From Aralia elata (taxonomy: Eukaryota > Streptophyta > Magnoliopsida > Apiales > Araliaceae), in assembly GCA_034770075.1 (NCBI GenBank), contig CM068385.1, forward strand, positions 43,050,721 to 43,114,720: a stretch of DNA of 64,000 bases, in the 5' to 3' direction. Position numbers and translations under genes: made by a program. This document shows positions 33,578 to 44,567 of the stretch, piece by piece; positions within the stretch are counted from its first letter, which is position 1; each line of letters opens with the position of its first letter. The notes beneath the pieces were generated by a model. That model had not been told where the DNA came from and did no database searches. It worked only from the letters and a program-made list of their open reading frames with translations.

Positions 33578-35416
33578 TTAGTTTTCGGTACCCTTCCTAT
33601 CCTTGATCTACAAATCAAATTCTTACAACAGCAATATCCACCTGATTAACCTAGGCTTTGCATCCTTCTTCGCCACTAAGTGTCGAATTACTGAGTGATC
33701 CGTATACACTATTACCTTTGTGCCTATCAAATATGACCGGAATTTATCAAAGGCATACACCACTGCCAATAACTCTTTCTCTGTGGTGGTGTAATTTAAC
33801 TGTGCATCCGTAAGGGTCTTGCTGGCATAGTATATCATATGAAACGTCTTCTCCTTCCTTTGCCCCAAAACAGCCCCTACTGCGTAATCACTGGCATCAC
33901 ACATAAGCTCAAACGGCAACTCCCAATCTGGTGCTGTGATAACTGGTGCTGACGTTAACTTATTCTTTAAATGCTCAAATGCCCTCATGCAAGCTTCATC
34001 AAAATTAAACTGTGCATCCTTCTCCAATAAACTGCACAATGGTGTAGTTATCTTGGAGAAGTCCTTGATGAATCTGCGGTAGAAGCCTGCATGACCAAGA
34101 AAACTGCGGACACCTCTTACTGACGTAGGTGGAGGTAAATTCTCAATCGTTTCCAACTTTGCCCTGTCCACCTCAATGCCTTTCTTCGACACTTTGTGTC
34201 CCAGTATGACTCCTTCTTGTACCATAAAATGGCATTTCTCCCAATTCAGTACTAAATTTGTCTCAACACATCTCTTTAAAACCATTACCAAATTTTCAAG
34301 ACATAGATCGAAAGAATCACCAAATACCGAGAAGTCGTCCATAAATACCTCAACATTCTGTTCGACCATGTCTGAAAAAATCGCTGTCATACATCTCTGA
34401 AAAGTGGCTAAAGCATTGCACAACCCGAAAGACATTCTTCTAAAGGCAAAAGTGTCGTATGGACATGTAAAAGTAGTCTTTTCCTGGTCTTCTGGAGCTA
34501 TTGTAATCTGATTGTAGCCTGAATACCCATCCAGAAGGCAATAGTACTCATGACCCGCCAGTCGGTCCAACATCTGATCGATAAACGGAAGTGGAAAATG
34601 GTCCTTCCTTGTAGCTTTGTTAAGCTTGCGGTAGTCCATGCAAATTCTCCACCCTGTTACGGTTCGCGTTGGGATCAGCTCGTTATTCTCATTGGTGACA
34701 ACGGTCATTCCACCCTTCTTTGGTACGCACTGCACAGGGCTCACCCATGAACTGCCTGAAATAGGGTAGATTATTCCCGCATCCAGCCATTTCAGTATCT
34801 CCTTCTTAACCACTTCTTTCATTATAGGATTGAGCCTTCTTTGCTGTTTAACTGTTGGCTTACTACCATCTTCCAGCAGGATCTTATGCATGCAAAAAGA
34901 AGGGCCTATCCCCTTGATATCTGCTATGGTCCATCCAATAGCTGATTTAAACTCTCTAAGCACTCGTAGTAGTTTTTCCTCCTGAAAAGATGTTAGTGCA
35001 GACGAAATAATTACAGGTAGCTTTGAATCTTTATTTAAAAATGCATACCTGAGATGTTCTGGAAGTGGTTTAAGTTCAAGTTAGGGAGGTATATCAAGAG
35101 ATGGATTCAACTTTACCGATGTCTCTCCCGCTTTCGTAAGTGGCTCGATAGGTGTTCTGAATTTTCCGAATTTGGGGGTGGTATCCAAATATTGCACAAG
35201 TTCAGCACATTCTTCATCCTCCAAATCTGAATTTTTAGCAATCACTCTCTGCAGTGGTTCATAGCCCAACAAACTTTCAACTTCGTCATGCACTATACTA
35301 TCCACCAAGTCTACTCTGAAGCATTCTTCTTCATCGGTTGGGAGCTTCATTGCTTTGAAAACGTTAAACGTCACCTCCTGATCATGTACACGCATTGTAA
35401 GCTCCCCTTTCTGCAC
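33578..35416 (-). pseudogene. pol: TE-E reverse transcriptase and RNase H
   Basis: The frame from 35416 has a stop at 35081, then a 446-codon open stretch (34963-33623). RT blocks WRICMDYRKLNKA, FGLCNALATF and the catalytic EVFMDDFSVFG (about residues 204-214 of the open stretch) are intact. RNase H follows with LMCDASDYAVGAVLGQ, EKELLAVVYAF and YTDHSV, so its acidic residues are present. Two TAA stops at expected Gln codons (33623 and 33578) separate it from integrase in the same frame. Apart from these C to T changes, the enzyme region looks well preserved. Confidence 0.88.
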
Positions 35417-35422
35417 GTCTAT

Positions 35423-36058
35423 CTAAGTCCTCCCCGTGGCTAGGAATGGTTTCCCTAGTATGATTGGTATATTTTTGTCTTCCTCATAATCCAGAATGAT
35501 GAAGTCCGCCGAAAAGATAAATTTGTCCACTTTCACCAGTACGTCCTCCACTATCCCCCGTGGATATGTGATAGATCTATCAGCTAGCTGTAGGGAAATA
35601 TTCATTGGCCTTGGTTCCGGCAATCCTAACTGACTAAATACTGACAACGGCATCAGGTTGATACTTGCCCCAAGATCACACAAACATTTATCGAAGCTCA
35701 TCTTTCCGATCGTGCATGGGATTGTGAAACTGCCCGGATCTTTCAGCTTTTGAGGTAATTTACGTTGAAGCACTGCACTGCATTCCTCGGTCAAGGCCAC
35801 TGTCTCAAATTCGTCTAACCTTCTCTTCCTCGACAGTATACCCTTCATGAACTTTGCATAACTTGGCATTTGTTCCAATGCCTCCGCGAAGGGTATGTTG
35901 ATCTGCAGTTTCTTAAAAACCTCCAAAAACTTTCTAAACTGTTTATCGTCCCTCTGCTTGTTCAATCTTTGCGGATATGGAACTTGAGGGTGAACTTGCG
36001 GTACTGTATTCACATGCTTCTTATCTGAACTTGCTTTCTCCTTCTCTACTTGCTGCGA
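35423..36058 (-). pseudogene. TE-E protease region (Athila-type)
   Basis: The frame includes SFTIPCTIGKMSFDKCLCDLGASINLMPLS, here split for reading: the active-site box is CDLGASINLM, the form usual in Athila-like elements in place of DTGA or DSGA. FAEALEQMPSYAKFMK upstream is the conserved pre-protease segment. The VILGKPFLATG-like end is IPIILGKPFLATGRT, followed by TAG at 35423, after which the frame continues into RT. It would process Gag-Pol. Confidence 0.83.
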
Positions 36059-37621
36059 CTAGGACTCATCCTTCTTCTCTTTCTGTTCAGCTTCAATTTT
36101 TGTCTCAGTTTCTACCCCAGTGTCATCCCCTTGTAAACTCGGTGCTGCTGTGTCTGGTGCATTTCCTGAATATTGCTTTCCCAATCTGAGTGTAATGGCC
36201 TGACACTGTTCCTTACCCTCTCTCCGTGGATTTGCCTCTGTGTTACTTGGCAATAAACCCTGGGGCCTGCTGTTAAGCATAGTCGTCATTTGCCCCATCT
36301 GAGCTTCGAGATTTTTAATAGCCACTGCCTGGCTTTTGATCATCACCTCTGTATTTGCCATGTACTTTAACATCATCTCCTCCATTTCTGATTTCTTTTC
36401 TTGTTGAGGTGCATATGGAGTAGGATGTTGTTGTTGAGAATATCTCGGTGGAAAAGGTGGTCGTGGAGTAAACTGTTGCTGCGCTGACTGAGATGGAAAC
36501 TGTTGATTCTGCTGAAACTGTTGTTGCCGATTTCCTTGATTATTTGACTAACTAAAATTTTGATGATTGCGGTTGTTGGGGTTGTATGTATTCTGAAACT
36601 GACCTTGGTCTTTCCTGTAAGTGTTCACATACTGCACTGACTCCGAGTTGATAGCACATTGATCTGTTGAGTGCGACCTCGCACAAATCTCACATACGAA
36701 GGCAACTGACTTGGCTTTGCTTTCCGACAACAAATCTATTTTCTTTGCCATAGCCGCCATCTGTGCTGACAACTGGGTAATAGTATCCACTTCCAACAAA
36801 CCTGCAACTCTGGGCTGTGACGTTCTGGCTGTAGGATTCTGGAAATCATTTGCTGCCATAGTCTCAATAAGGTTATAAGCCTCATCATAGCTCTTTGCCC
36901 CTAAAGCTCCACCCGCAGCTGCGTCTACCATCTGCCTAGACTGCCATCCCAATCCATTATAAAATGTGTTGATCACCATCCAATCTAGCATCCCATGGTT
37001 TGGACACTTCCTTAGCATCTCCTTGTACCTATCCCAAGCCTCGTATAAGGACTCACCTTGTTGTTGCTCAAATTGAGAAATTGATGTCCTTAGTTTTGCA
37101 GTTTTAGCCATTGGGAAAAACTTGGCTAGAAATTTTTGTGCTAGGTCCTCCCATATAGTGATTGATCCTGCAGGCAAAGAATGAAGCCAACTTCTTGCTC
37201 TATCCCTTAATGAAAATGGAAACAGTCTTAGTCGAATGGCATCCTCCGTCACCCCGTTGTATCTGAATGTATTACAAATTTCAATGAAAATCAAAAGATG
37301 TTCATTAGGATCGTCTGTAGCAGCACCCCCAAACTGGACCGAATTCTGCACCATTTGAATGGTTCCTGGTTTAATCTCAAAGGTATTTGCTGCTATTGCC
37401 GGTCTGACTATGCTAGACTGCAATCCAATGATGTTTGGCATGGAATAGTCCCTCAAAGCTTTATGCTCCTCTCTTTGCTCTACTTTCTGTTCTTCCGCCA
37501 TATTCGATATAGTTCCTTCCAACTGTGCTTGTAAATTCCTACGCACTCTTGCTTTCCAACCTTTTCCGTCAATATTATCTTGTGCTGGTGTCAATTCTGA
37601 GTTGGATGATCGTGTGTGCAT
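36059..37621 (-). pseudogene. gag: TE-E gag
   Basis: The start is the ATG at 37621 (MHTRSSNSEL). The capsid domain spans about residues 95-270, with LFPFSLRDRARSWL and the EDLAQKFLAKFFP block. A knuckle-like CEICARSHSTDQC lies near 36660-36700, followed by an N/Q-rich stretch. TAG at 36548 stands where Trp is common (NFSW), and the frame continues through a Gln/Pro-rich segment and a short helical segment (MEEMMLKYMANTE) to another stop at 36059. Gag would assemble particles. Two stops are the only lesions I see. Confidence 0.86.
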
Positions 37622-37746
37622 AAAAATTCTACAAGTACCTGAAACCACAACAAAAATAAAAAAATAGAAATGAGAAAAGATTCGATTTGTCTAAGTCAAA
37701 CAATATCGCTTAAAACTGATGATAATAATAAAAATCTAAATGCCAA

Positions 37747-37764
37747 TCCCCGGCAACGACGCCA
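37747..37764 (-). other. TE-E primer binding site (tRNA-Asp type)
   Basis: Minus-strand TGGCGTCGTTGCCGGGGA lies six bases from the LTR. It differs by one base from TGGCGCCGTTGCCGGGGA, which I recall as the Athila tRNA-Asp site. Confidence 0.75.
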
Positions 37765-37770
37765 AAAACT

Positions 37771-39107
37771 TGTTGCCTCTTTTTAAGTCTTTAATAAAAG
37801 AGCTCTAACTCGTGCAAGTGTACACGGTCAACAAGTAATACAGAGGAAGTAGAGTATCGTCCCACAGAGAAAGGATTAAATTAAATCACTATGCATCAGT
37901 TCTATCACTATACTTATTTGCCTAAACTATTGACTTACTTTTGGTGACAAAATTATTTCTATATCAATTAATAACTAAATATGCAAATACTAACGAAATA
38001 TATCAAGCTTGGAATTAGTGGGATCCTAACTTCATTTAATAATTCATCTAATTACCACTATCAAGCTAGAAGGTTCACATATCTCAGAAAAGTAGCCAAG
38101 GACACTAATATAGACATAACCATTTGTCAATGCATTATGACCTACTTACATAATATCCATACTCGATAGACACCATGTAATCACCACTATAATCAAAATC
38201 ACTATATTTCTATGTGAAATTGCAATTATATTGAGTCTAAGCACAAGCCCTTTTTCTAGCTCCTACGGTGAAACAGTATATTTCTATCTGACTCACACAA
38301 TATTAAGCTATCCAATTAAGCCTCATATTCGCAAGCTATCATGGTTACAATCCATACTTATATGTTATTTTTCAATTCCATACAAGTACTGAAATCGAAT
38401 GGTGATCAAGCATTCACACGTGCAAAATAATCATGATAAAAATTCCTTATGATATGCAAAACAATCTAACAATCAAGCTTATAATTAGACTACATATTAA
38501 AATCCGTTAGAATCCCATAATGGAGATTAGTTCATGACTAAACCAAAAGCCATTATGGGATCAAAGTTAAACATGGAGAATAAACAATCAATTGAAATAA
38601 GAAGAAGTAGATTGATCAAACCCAATTGAAGAAATTAAATCCAAAGTAAAGTTCAATCTACATCAATATCCAGCATTTCAATAATAATAATCCACAATAA
38701 AACATCACCAAATCTCTCTCTAGAAAAAGTAAAAAAATAATAATAAAAGTCTCTAAGTTCCTTCTTAGGGTTTCCTTCTCACTATCTGATCAATATTCAC
38801 TAGAATCCTCTTCCGAATTGGCTTCTTCTTTTCCTTTCCAGCTGAACTTATGCATCCCAATTCATGAACTAGCGCTTCTGGCGCTAACTTAGTACTAGAC
38901 CAAGCGCTTCTGGCGCTAGCCCATGTCCAGGAATTATAAAAATGCCACCAAGTGTATTTTAAGCTCCAAATTTACCCTTCTGCCCCTCCAGCTCCAACCT
39001 ACAATAAATAAACACCAAAAACAAGTAAAATAATACTAAAAACACTTAAAGACCACAATAATTAAGTCTAACAATACCTGATTCGTAGGTATAAAACCCA
39101 CTCATCA
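37771..39107 (-). repeat. TE-E 5' LTR
   Basis: Same ends as the left copy (TGTTGCCTC and CACTCATCA) and nearly the same length. It differs by roughly two dozen substitutions and small indels. The repeat motif AGCGCTTCTGGCGCT is at 38872-38886 and again at 38903-38920. Confidence 0.93.
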
Positions 39108-39206
39108 CGCTCGTCGAACGGACCGAAGGATTCGAGCGCGCGGCGATGTGACCGGTGAAAACGCACGGCTCAAGGGTGTCGGCTGAACAGCTGGGCTCGA
39201 ATGGGT
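39108..39206 (+). repeat. Continuation of the + LTR fragment after TE-E
   Basis: GC-rich sequence that continues 27294 after removing TE-E and one CGCTC. It ends at about 39206, where TGTAACATAG starts what looks like the 3' terminus of the opposed LTR. The exact junction is uncertain. Confidence 0.5.
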
Positions 39207-39568
39207 TGTAACATAGTTAGGCATATATAAAATGCTTCCATTAGTCACACATATCAATTACTAGATAATTACCCCTTTCACATAATCAAGTATGTAAAAC
39301 GAATACGGATACTATCTTTGGTATATAACTAGATCGCATAATAGCATACTACCATGTTTTGTAGTTTTGAAATGGACGTTAATCCTTACGTTTCGGAAAC
39401 TCTACCTATAAACCATGCACATGACTTGAAGCACTCATGTCATAACACCATTACATATTTGAATACCAAAAACATTTCTACAACTTCTTCTTTACACTTT
39501 AAAATAACAATACAAGCAATCCACAAGGTCCAGCTTATAGCCAGAATCAACTAGACCAGACTGCAGGA

Positions 39569-40470
39569 GGGCGCAGCTGCGCCCTGGTTAAGCTTAGGGA
39601 CGGCGCAGCTGCGCTGTCCCCTGGCCAGACCAGGGTTGAGCTTTTGCCTTCCTGGTTTTAGTCCACTATCTAGCATACCAATACATTAACAATTATTATG
39701 TACACATGTTAAAGAGGTTTGCATGTTCACACGATCATTTCAAGTTTATATTACTACTCTATAATTTCTTAGTCTAGAACTTTTGGGTAAAATAATGTCG
39801 GACAAGTTTAAGAATCCATGTGACTTACCATACCAAGTATTTATTCATATACAAAGGTTATAACATCTTGAAATACGCATGCTCATGTGTTCATATCATC
39901 TATACTTAGTTAACATAGTCCACAATTTGGAAATTTTACCTAAATTCATGCTTGAACGATGCAATGCTATAACATACTAGAGTAAACACATATATACATC
40001 ATGTCTGAGAATTATTAGAGTATTAACATGCATGTTCAACATCCCTTAATGAAATTATCATTATAACCATGCACGTTTGCTTCAAAGTGTTCAAGTTTCC
40101 CTTTAAAAGTCGTTTTAAACTAAGTTGTGATCGTCTAGCACATGTGAAGCATCTTGGAACCTTATGTCATGCATAATCAGACTATATACACATGTTTGTA
40201 TGATCAGAACTTAAACATTGCAAGTTTTGGTAAGTCTAGTTTCAAAACTATAAATTTTCTTTCGAAAAACACATGCGAAATGAAGTTGGAATGCTCACGC
40301 TATGCAAGGTTAATCATAAATAGACTTTAAACTCATTTATATACTTAATGAAGTCAACCTATCATGTCCAGAACATCAGAAGAACAAAACGAAACAAAAA
40401 AATATTCCTCAAGTCTGACACTCGGCGCAGCTGCGCCGGTTTGTACTGTAGGGAGGGCGCAGCTGCGCCC
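39569..40470. repeat. Two pairs of GGCGCAGCTGCGCC palindromes
   Basis: Copies at 39569-39584, 39602-39615, 40423-40438 and 40455-40470, each a perfect or near-perfect palindrome with core GCGCAGCTGCGC. The two pairs are about 850 bases apart. Each pair is followed by CCTGG...CCAG-type sequence. The surroundings are AT-rich. Confidence 0.88.
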
Positions 40471-40773
40471 TTCCCTGGACGATCCAGGAAGGTCTCTGTT
40501 TTGGCAGAGCTCAAACCCATACACGAATTTCTTTACTTAAACATGCTTAAACTCAACCACTTTGCTATAATACATACATATAAGCTTAACAAACATCATG
40601 CTAACAATTCCCAAGCAATTTCTCATTAATTCATGCATTCCTAATAATTTAGAAAACTCAATTTTAATAAAATGACTTAACAGTGTATTACCTCTATTGA
40701 AGCTTGGAACAAGAATTTCTCCCAATCTAAACTTATCAGAACTCAGCAAGTGAATTAGAGAAGAGATGAACTC

Positions 40774-40781
40774 AATTTATA
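40774..40781 (-). promoter_or_regulatory. TATA box in the minus-oriented LTR
   Basis: Minus-strand TATAAATT within CTCTATAAATTGAG, about 1 kb from the LTR start once the Tat element is removed. Confidence 0.45.
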
Positions 40782-41609
40782 GAGAAGTTAGAATCCATGC
40801 AAAAGCTTTAACCAATTTCGTGAACCAAAGGAAGAAGATAGAAGCTAGTGGTTAATGGGAAGTTGGTGGATTGCACTATTAGCACCACTCCCCCTTTCAT
40901 CATTAATCTGAGATTGCATGGCTGATTATAAGGAGAAGAAGAAGAGCTAGGCTTGTAGCCTTTTTGTTCTTCACGTAAATTCCAATTGGGCAAGGAGGTG
41001 TCTCTTAATTTGGGACAAGGAACTCAGACATTCCAACAAGGCTTATTAGCACACTTTGATTTAAAATGTAACTTAGGTCACGTAGTGTATTAGATAATTA
41101 AATGCTACCACATTGTATCAATAAAGTCACATGTACACATATCTTATAATCCATGTACATTAATTAAAGTGAAATCTAATTAATCGCTAGTACCCAAATA
41201 TTCAATATACATTATTATTCCATTATTTCTATAATAGAATATTATTACAATAAACATTCAAGTATTAAAATAATTATTATCTAACAATTATTAGTTTACT
41301 TCCATTATTACCTCCTGTAATTAAAATGCACATTTAATAGATCCACCATATCCTATGAAGCCACATAAATTCCCTTATACTATTTAATAAATTATAACAT
41401 TCAACCCACTTTTACTATAAGGTTACATTCAGTACATATTCATACATTAATGTTACACATAAAGATGTCACATAGGTTGTTCATGCAATTTAAATGTCGC
41501 ACATCCCTTTTATATTATTAAATGAATACCGAAACTTTATTACCAATAATACACATTTCATCACACGGTTATACCTCAAGTAGCAGGGTACATAATACAT
41601 AAATAATCT

Positions 41610-43684
41610 TGTCGACGCCGGTTTCTCGCCTCTCTTTCGCGATGTTGTCCTTTTTCGATTTTAGCCTTTGTTATTAGATGATGTTTGGAAAAGGTCGGCA
41701 TTGATGTCGACGGGGTTTTGAAAGATCATTTTTTATGATGAGCCAATTAACCAGAGTCGCCAGTTGGTATATTTTGAAATGGATGTACCAACTCATCCGA
41801 GTTTCGTTTTTGTAAATCGCTGGCTCATATGTGACTCCGAATTAATTGGTCTGCGAACCGAGATTCATAGAGTTCGGGGGCTTGCTTAAGCGAGGGGAAG
41901 GTGTTAGGCACCCCCCGACTTCCGTGAAACACGGTTACCGCAATCTCGATGCTTTCCTATCCTTTGATTCGTAAAATGTGTATACGTGCGCGCGTGTGTG
42001 TGTGTGCTTATGTGAATGTAGTGGCGAGTTCTTTCAGGAGAGGTGAAACATTTGGCATTTTATTGAGAAATCGTGTTTTTGTTTCGGGAATGTTTTAGAA
42101 CGTCGTTTCCGTTAGTACGAGAAAGCTCCTTCATTCATGAGAAGGATTTGATTTTACTTGTCAAAACTATAAATCTTTATTAGGCGTCGTTTTGATAAAA
42201 CGTGAATTCTCTTAAACCTTAACTGAAATAGGAATCGATTTATACGTTGCTTTCATAAATGATGGGCAATTTCTAGAATCTCTTTCGCCCTATGTATCAA
42301 GGTTTTAATAAAACGTTTCGTTCATTCATAAAGCCGCTTTTGGTGATGTTTGAAAATGATTTCCTTTGGCCTTCTCGTTTAATAGGAATCGACATTTATT
42401 AACACTTCCAATTTTTAGCCTCGTGATTCTAATAACCTAGCTTGTTTGATTTTAATAAAAAAAACCTTCATCGTTTAACCTTTGAAATCATTTTTTTGTG
42501 TCACAAAATCTAATCAAGCATAAACATGCGTCGGGGCTATTCATGGGCATGTAAGCCATCGAAATATCCCCGAACGCCAACAATCACATATTCCACTAAT
42601 ACGGGGCCTTAAACCCGATTCTCGCCTTAGCGTCGTTTTAAGGCCCGACGGTTACGTGTTACAAAACGAGCATCTTGCATCTATCACATACATCAAAACG
42701 TCCATCATCGGATTTGGACCACGGGGTCGCATTCCTAGGCTCACACGAGATTAATACATGCCCACAAAATGAATACTACATAACTAACCAACCCGGATTT
42801 ATCTAATATACCATGATATCCGAAAATGACAATCTAAGTAAATTACACCCAATGAATCACCATAAACAAGCTAGAAATTTCATCAATTGGATATCCTCGG
42901 GTTATTAGGAAGAATTTTGTTCCGATGGAACCCTCACTAATGATCCCTAATCCATGATTGTTCAACAAGATACATGAAAGTTACATCTAATTTAACCAAT
43001 CAATATGATATGAATTGCTAGAACAAATAGAAATTTTCACCTTGCAATTGATCTCAAATGGATGTGAACTTGTGTATTTGAATAGGATAAGGAGTGTATT
43101 TGATACAATCAAAATTAAAAGAATTAAATTCTCTCTTTTTTCTCTCTTTTCTTCCTATTTGATTGCAAAATTTCTCTCTTTTTTCTCTCTATTTCCGTGC
43201 TTCTTGCTGCTGAATTCTCCTTCTTCTCCAAAATTTCTTCCAACTCTCTCTTCCCTGTATGCTGCACGAAACTAAGCTGAAATAGGCTGGCTGGCCGCCT
43301 GCCTTCCACTCGCCTGATTTCGAGTTCCGTGTTTCGAGTTCCGTGTTTTCAAAAGGCGCACTATTTGGCCACAGATCAATCCGCGGCTGGACGGTTTGAC
43401 TTTCTCGATTTTCGTGCCACGCCTCAATTTTCGTGCCGTAGCGTCAGTTTTCGCTGACAGGCTCGTATTTTGCAGTTTGGGAATTTCCGGGAGACGTGCC
43501 ACCTCATTCGGGAATGCCTGCTTCGGACGGCCTTATTATCACGTCAGCCTTGGTCGCCAATCATTGCGGTGGGGTTGGACGAGCGCACTTGGGCCCATTC
43601 CTTCGCTCCCGCAAGCCGGTTCAATTGACGATTTGGCCCTCCTGTCATGGTTAGTACAGGGAACGCAAAAATTGGGTGTCTACA
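41610..43684 (-). repeat. TE-T 3' LTR
   Basis: Ends TGTCGACGCCGG and GGGTGTCTACA on the + strand. It holds a CT-rich tract (43130-43220), a GT-rich run (about 41988-42007) and a sequence resembling its own primer site (41751-41768). Compared with the right LTR it has a 19-base extra segment near 43410-43430, where TTTTCGTGCC is repeated. Confidence 0.92.
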
Positions 43685-43988
43685 GCTGCCCCTCTTTATC
43701 GGCCTTCAGCGTCAACCAATAATGCCCTGTCCTCAAGATCTTTCTGGCCAACATCGGTCCACTCATATGTGGCCCACACACTCCATCATGTATTTCATTC
43801 ATAATCCTTTGGGCCTGTGTTTCATCTACGCATTGCAACAGTCCCAAACCAGCATCCCTCTTGTAGAGTGAATCCCCACTTAGATAAAATTTCATGGCCA
43901 TCTTTTGAATCCTCATCCTCTCAGCTCGGCTCGCCTGGTCGGGAATGGATCTATCCCTCAGGTATTCCCTTATGTCATGATACCAGGG
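43680..43988 (-). pseudogene. pol: TE-T integrase, N-terminal zinc-finger part only
   Basis: After a stop at 43989 the polyprotein frame continues with FYLSGDSLYKRDAG and then the first half of the HHCC finger (HDGVCGPHMSG, then ILRTGHYWLTL). It ends ...KADKEGQL at a stop within the LTR. The CXXC half of the finger, the whole DDE core and the C-terminal domain are absent. The frame runs directly through the polypurine tract into the LTR, so the missing 1 kb or so was removed by a deletion ending exactly at the tract. Such a protein cannot integrate DNA. Confidence 0.85.
43685..43700 (-). other. TE-T polypurine tract
   Basis: Minus-strand GATAAAGAGGGGCAGC directly precedes the LTR start TGTAGACACCC. 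It is read as the last codons of the truncated integrase frame. Confidence 0.82.
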
Positions 43989-44567
43989 CTATTTTGTCAA
44001 CACCACCTCGTCTGATAACACTGCCACATGTTCCTCATATGCCGGGGCATTCTGTACGGCTATCTCAATCTGTGGAATGTCTTTTCTTTTGATTATATGG
44101 ATTAAGGAGGCCAGAGTTGCCAATGCATCTGCAAAATCATTCCGTCCCCGGGGGATATGTCGAAAAGCGATATCTTCGAACTCTTGTATCAACTGGGTAA
44201 CACAATGATGGTATGGAAGTAACCGAAGCTCTTTAGTGTTGTACACCCCGATTGCCTGTCTGATTACCAATTCTGAATCCCCGAACACCGCTAGTCTCTT
44301 CACTCCCATGTCGCGGGCAAAGCGGAGTCCCAAGATACATCCCTCGTATTCAGCGGTGTTGTTCGAATTGCTGAATTTCAGTTTAGTGGCCACAGGGTAT
44401 TGCTCTCCGATGATAGAGACCAGGACCGCTCCGGCTCCTGCCCCCTCAGCATTCATGGCACCATTAAAATACAGCTTCCAGAACTGCCCCTCGTCATCAC
44501 ATTTTGATTGTGACACCCAAAATATATCTTCGCCCGGCAGAGGAGTATCTAACGGCTCCATCCCTCC
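43989..44567 (-). pseudogene. TE-T second (archaeal-type) RNase H
   Basis: The frame 44561-43989 carries LYFNGAMNAEGAGAG, NTAEYEGCILGL, VFGDSELVI and NDFADALATLAS, the four blocks of an archaeal-type RNase H. The first catalytic Asp is Asn here (FNG for FDG), a G to A change. The Glu and the two later Asp are present. In Tat elements this extra domain follows the original gypsy RNase H and probably took over removal of the RNA strand. One stop separates it from RT upstream (44568), in the same frame. Confidence 0.85.

Larger units (their letters stand above)
27295..39107 (-). mobile_element. TE-E: Athila-type Ty3/gypsy element with envelope-like region
   Basis: 11.8 kb with perfect duplications CGCTC at 27290-27294 and 39108-39112. 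LTRs of 1334 and 1337 bases show roughly two dozen differences by eye. On the minus strand: 5' LTR, tRNA-Asp-type primer site, gag, protease with CDLGAS, RT-RNase H, integrase, a long spacer with AGCGCT repeats, an Athila-like third ORF, polypurine tract and 3' LTR. This order and the third ORF are the Athila pattern. Coding frames carry a handful of stops and three or four single-base frameshifts, so this copy cannot act alone, but it is among the younger insertions here. Confidence 0.92.
39207..41609 (-). repeat. Chromovirus-type LTR, minus orientation (main part)
   Basis: On the minus strand this reads from the Tat insertion (41609) leftward to a possible terminus CTATGTTACA at 39207. Together with 52382-52587 the LTR would be about 2.6 kb with ends TGTAATA and TGTTACA. 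A TATA box is at 40774-40781, and two pairs of GC palindromes (39569-39615 and 40423-40470) lie in the transcribed half. No primer site follows the inner end, so this is a solo or truncated LTR. Confidence 0.6.

Noticed and set aside
43124..43502. Minus-strand frames in the TE-T LTR repeated at 51840-52204
   Set aside because: They are present in both LTR copies only because the LTRs are duplicated, and indels between copies shift their frames.
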